Of a stretch of 64,000 nucleotides of DNA, positions 62,626-64,000 are shown piece by piece. Below the pieces are notes generated by a model, which saw only the letters and a program-made list of their open reading frames with translations, made no database searches and was not told the origin of the DNA. A program made the translations under genes and the position numbers. The DNA is from Adhaeretor mobilis (GTDB lineage Bacteria > Planctomycetota > Planctomycetia > Pirellulales > Lacipirellulaceae), in assembly GCF_007741515.1 (NCBI RefSeq), contig NZ_CP036263.1, positions 1,302,001 through 1,366,000 of the forward strand, in the 5' to 3' direction. Positions within the stretch are counted from its first letter, which is position 1, and each line of letters begins with the position of its first letter.

Positions 62626-63663
62626 ATGTCCGAAGAGAAACTCAGCCAAGAAGAAATGGACAGCCTGCTCGGCGGCATGGACAAGCAGGCCAACCCTGCC
62701 ACGCCTGCTGCTCCGCGCCGTCAAAAGGTGGCCATCTACGACTTCAAACGCCCTGAACGTGTCGGCAAAGAGCAAATGCGCGCTTTGCAGACGATGCACG
62801 AAGGCTTCGGTCGCAACTTTGGTGCATCACTCTCCGCGCTGTTGCGCACGATTGTGGAAGTCAAGCTGACGAGCGTCGACCAACTCACCTACAGCGAGTT
62901 TGTGTTCAGCTTGGAGAATCCTACCTGCTTCAATCTTGTGAATGCGAAACCTTTGGAAGGGCAATTGATACTCGATTTGAACCCTTCGATCTTGTTCCCG
63001 ATTATCGACCGCATGCTCGGCGGCAACACAAATTCCCCACCCCCAGCCAGGCGACCCCTGACAGAAATTGAACTAAGGCTCGTATCACGCATCACCAGTC
63101 TATTCCTGCGAGAAATGCAAAACGCCTGGGAGAATGTGTTGGCCCTGGAGCTGGAAGTCGATCGCGTTGAAAGCAACCCACAGCTCGTTCAGATCATTCC
63201 TGCCAATGAAGTTGTTGTGTTGGTGAGCTTTGAAGTCACGGTTGGCAGCACTCGGGGCATGATCAATCTTTGCATACCATTTAACTCGATCGAACGTATC
63301 AGCGGCAAGCTTTCCTCGAACAGCTGGGTGAGTTACAGTCGGCGACCACCCACTACCGAGTCGATGCAACAGATTGGCGACCAGCTCGCTAGCGCCCCTA
63401 TGGAAGTGGTCGTGGAAATGGCAAGAACGAAAATCACTACGGCCGACCTGCTGGGACTACGGGTGGGTGATATCGTGGCAAGCGAAAAGGATGTTCATGA
63501 GCCGCTGTTGGTGACGGTCGAAGGTACCCCAAAATTCCAAGCTACCCCCGGCCAATTGAAAGGCCGTAAAGCTGTCCAAGTCGTATCGAATTTCCACGCG
63601 GAGCACCTACAAGTCCAAGCACCCGCTGCTGGTCCACCGGACGCCGGCACGGAAGCGGGATAG
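62626..63663 (+). CDS. fliM: Flagellar motor switch protein FliM
   Basis: Rotor C-ring protein that binds CheY-P and sets rotation direction. 345 residues from the ATG at 62626 with AAGGAG seven bases upstream. The N-terminal KLSQEEMDSLLGGMDK is the CheY-binding motif (LSQxEIDxLL). The middle CheC-like domain includes YDFKRPERVGKEQMRALQTM and HEGFGRNFGASLSALLR, and the C-terminal SpoA/FliN-like domain includes VVVEMARTKITTADLLGLRV with GDIVASEKDVHEPLLV. A Pro/Ala tail (QAPAAGPPDAGTEAG) ends it. A terminator follows within 140 bases and no fliN is next to it in the window. Confidence 0.96.
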   Translation: MSEEKLSQEEMDSLLGGMDKQANPATPAAPRRQKVAIYDFKRPERVGKEQMRALQTMHEGFGRNFGASLSALLRTIVEVKLTSVDQLTYSEFVFSLENPTCFNLVNAKPLEGQLILDLNPSILFPIIDRMLGGNTNSPPPARRPLTEIELRLVSRITSLFLREMQNAWENVLALELEVDRVESNPQLVQIIPANEVVVLVSFEVTVGSTRGMINLCIPFNSIERISGKLSSNSWVSYSRRPPTTESMQQIGDQLASAPMEVVVEMARTKITTADLLGLRVGDIVASEKDVHEPLLVTVEGTPKFQATPGQLKGRKAVQVVSNFHAEHLQVQAPAAGPPDAGTEAG

Positions 63664-64000
63664 ATCTTTGGGCTATAAGACGAACCATGCAGGCCGGGGG
63701 CTGCTGCACGGCTGAATTTGACACGTGGTGGTTTATCCTCAAGAATAGAAGTGGAGGAGCACGTCTCTCTAGAATTCTCGGGAGAGAAGTCGGGCCTTCT
63801 CATTGGTGCTCTGTTCGCGAGTAGGCACCAATGTTTTTGGAATCAGAAAGAGCGCACGATAGGCGCGAAACGAGTCCTGTGGCGGAACAGCCATCGGGAA
63901 AATCGTTCTTGCCGGGGGAATCAACTAGCAAACGTTGCGGTCGTAGCGGACCGTACTAGCAAGTGTGCGTGTTGCGTGAAGAGCAGGGTTGAAGAAGCGT
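63664..64000. other. Gap after fliM to window end
   Basis: 337 bases with no supported gene. It holds the fliM terminator. A GTG frame from about 63751 stays open to the edge but has the residue mix of non-coding DNA. Confidence 0.45.
63801..63838 (+). terminator. Intrinsic terminator after fliM
   Basis: CATTGGTGC pairs perfectly with GCACCAATG across a 15-base loop and is followed by TTTTT. Confidence 0.85.

Noticed and set aside
63751..64000. GTG frame open to the window end after fliM
   Set aside because: It runs through the fliM terminator and its product is rich in R, C, N and W without family likeness.

Overview
The window looks like a chromosomal segment of a planctomycete, probably a member of the Pirellulales. 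Evidence read from the sequence: a Cys-rich YTV-repeat cell-wall protein (29520-31046), three PEP-CTERM anchored proteins, a long FtsK with acidic linkers, LPS genes (lpxA, a BamD-like lipoprotein, lptE), and a DUF1338 gene in a lysine-degradation operon. Most of the window is housekeeping genes at ordinary density on both strands. No prophage, CRISPR array, transposase or rRNA was seen.

Layout. 1-10 kb (all minus): the 5' part of valS, then cimA (citramalate synthase), then a PEP-CTERM NxxGxxAF-repeat gene bracketed by a duplicated 85-bp piece of the neighbouring aldehyde dehydrogenase, then a three-gene translationally coupled operon (DUF1338/HglS-like, saccharopine dehydrogenase, aminoadipate-semialdehyde dehydrogenase). 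10-26 kb: ftsK, truB, rsmG, a DUF3467 gene, a PEP-CTERM protein with an unbroken four-residue Gly/Ala periodicity, a TPR protein, another PEP-CTERM protein, lpxA, recQ, ppdK. 26-33 kb: CPBP protease, VOC protein, two members of the inositol monophosphatase superfamily, the YTV protein, rex and tRNA-Gln(TTG). 33-41 kb: rpsB-tsf-pyrH-frr, hicB with a frameshifted hicA, a doubled parvulin PPIase, and a class I aminotransferase. 41-45 kb: a GntR regulator with an ABC-2 exporter. 45-60 kb: carA, a VIT/vWA protein, purA-uppS-cdsA, phoH-pgpH-ybeY-corC, a BamD-like lipoprotein and lptE. 60-64 kb: folP, proA, fliM.

The gaps are heavily occupied by dispersed imperfect palindromes of at least ten sequence families, several present two to four times in this window. 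Some of the same kinds of element lie in frame inside genes (truB, the uppS N-terminus, cdsA, perhaps carA), which resembles protein-invading palindromic elements. The items I would look at first are these in-gene repeats, the (Gly/Ala)-X3 surface protein, the lysine-degradation operon with its duplicated scar, the FtsK C-terminal acidic repeat tail, and the broken HicA toxin. Function calls rest on motif recognition by eye; no database search or folding program was run.
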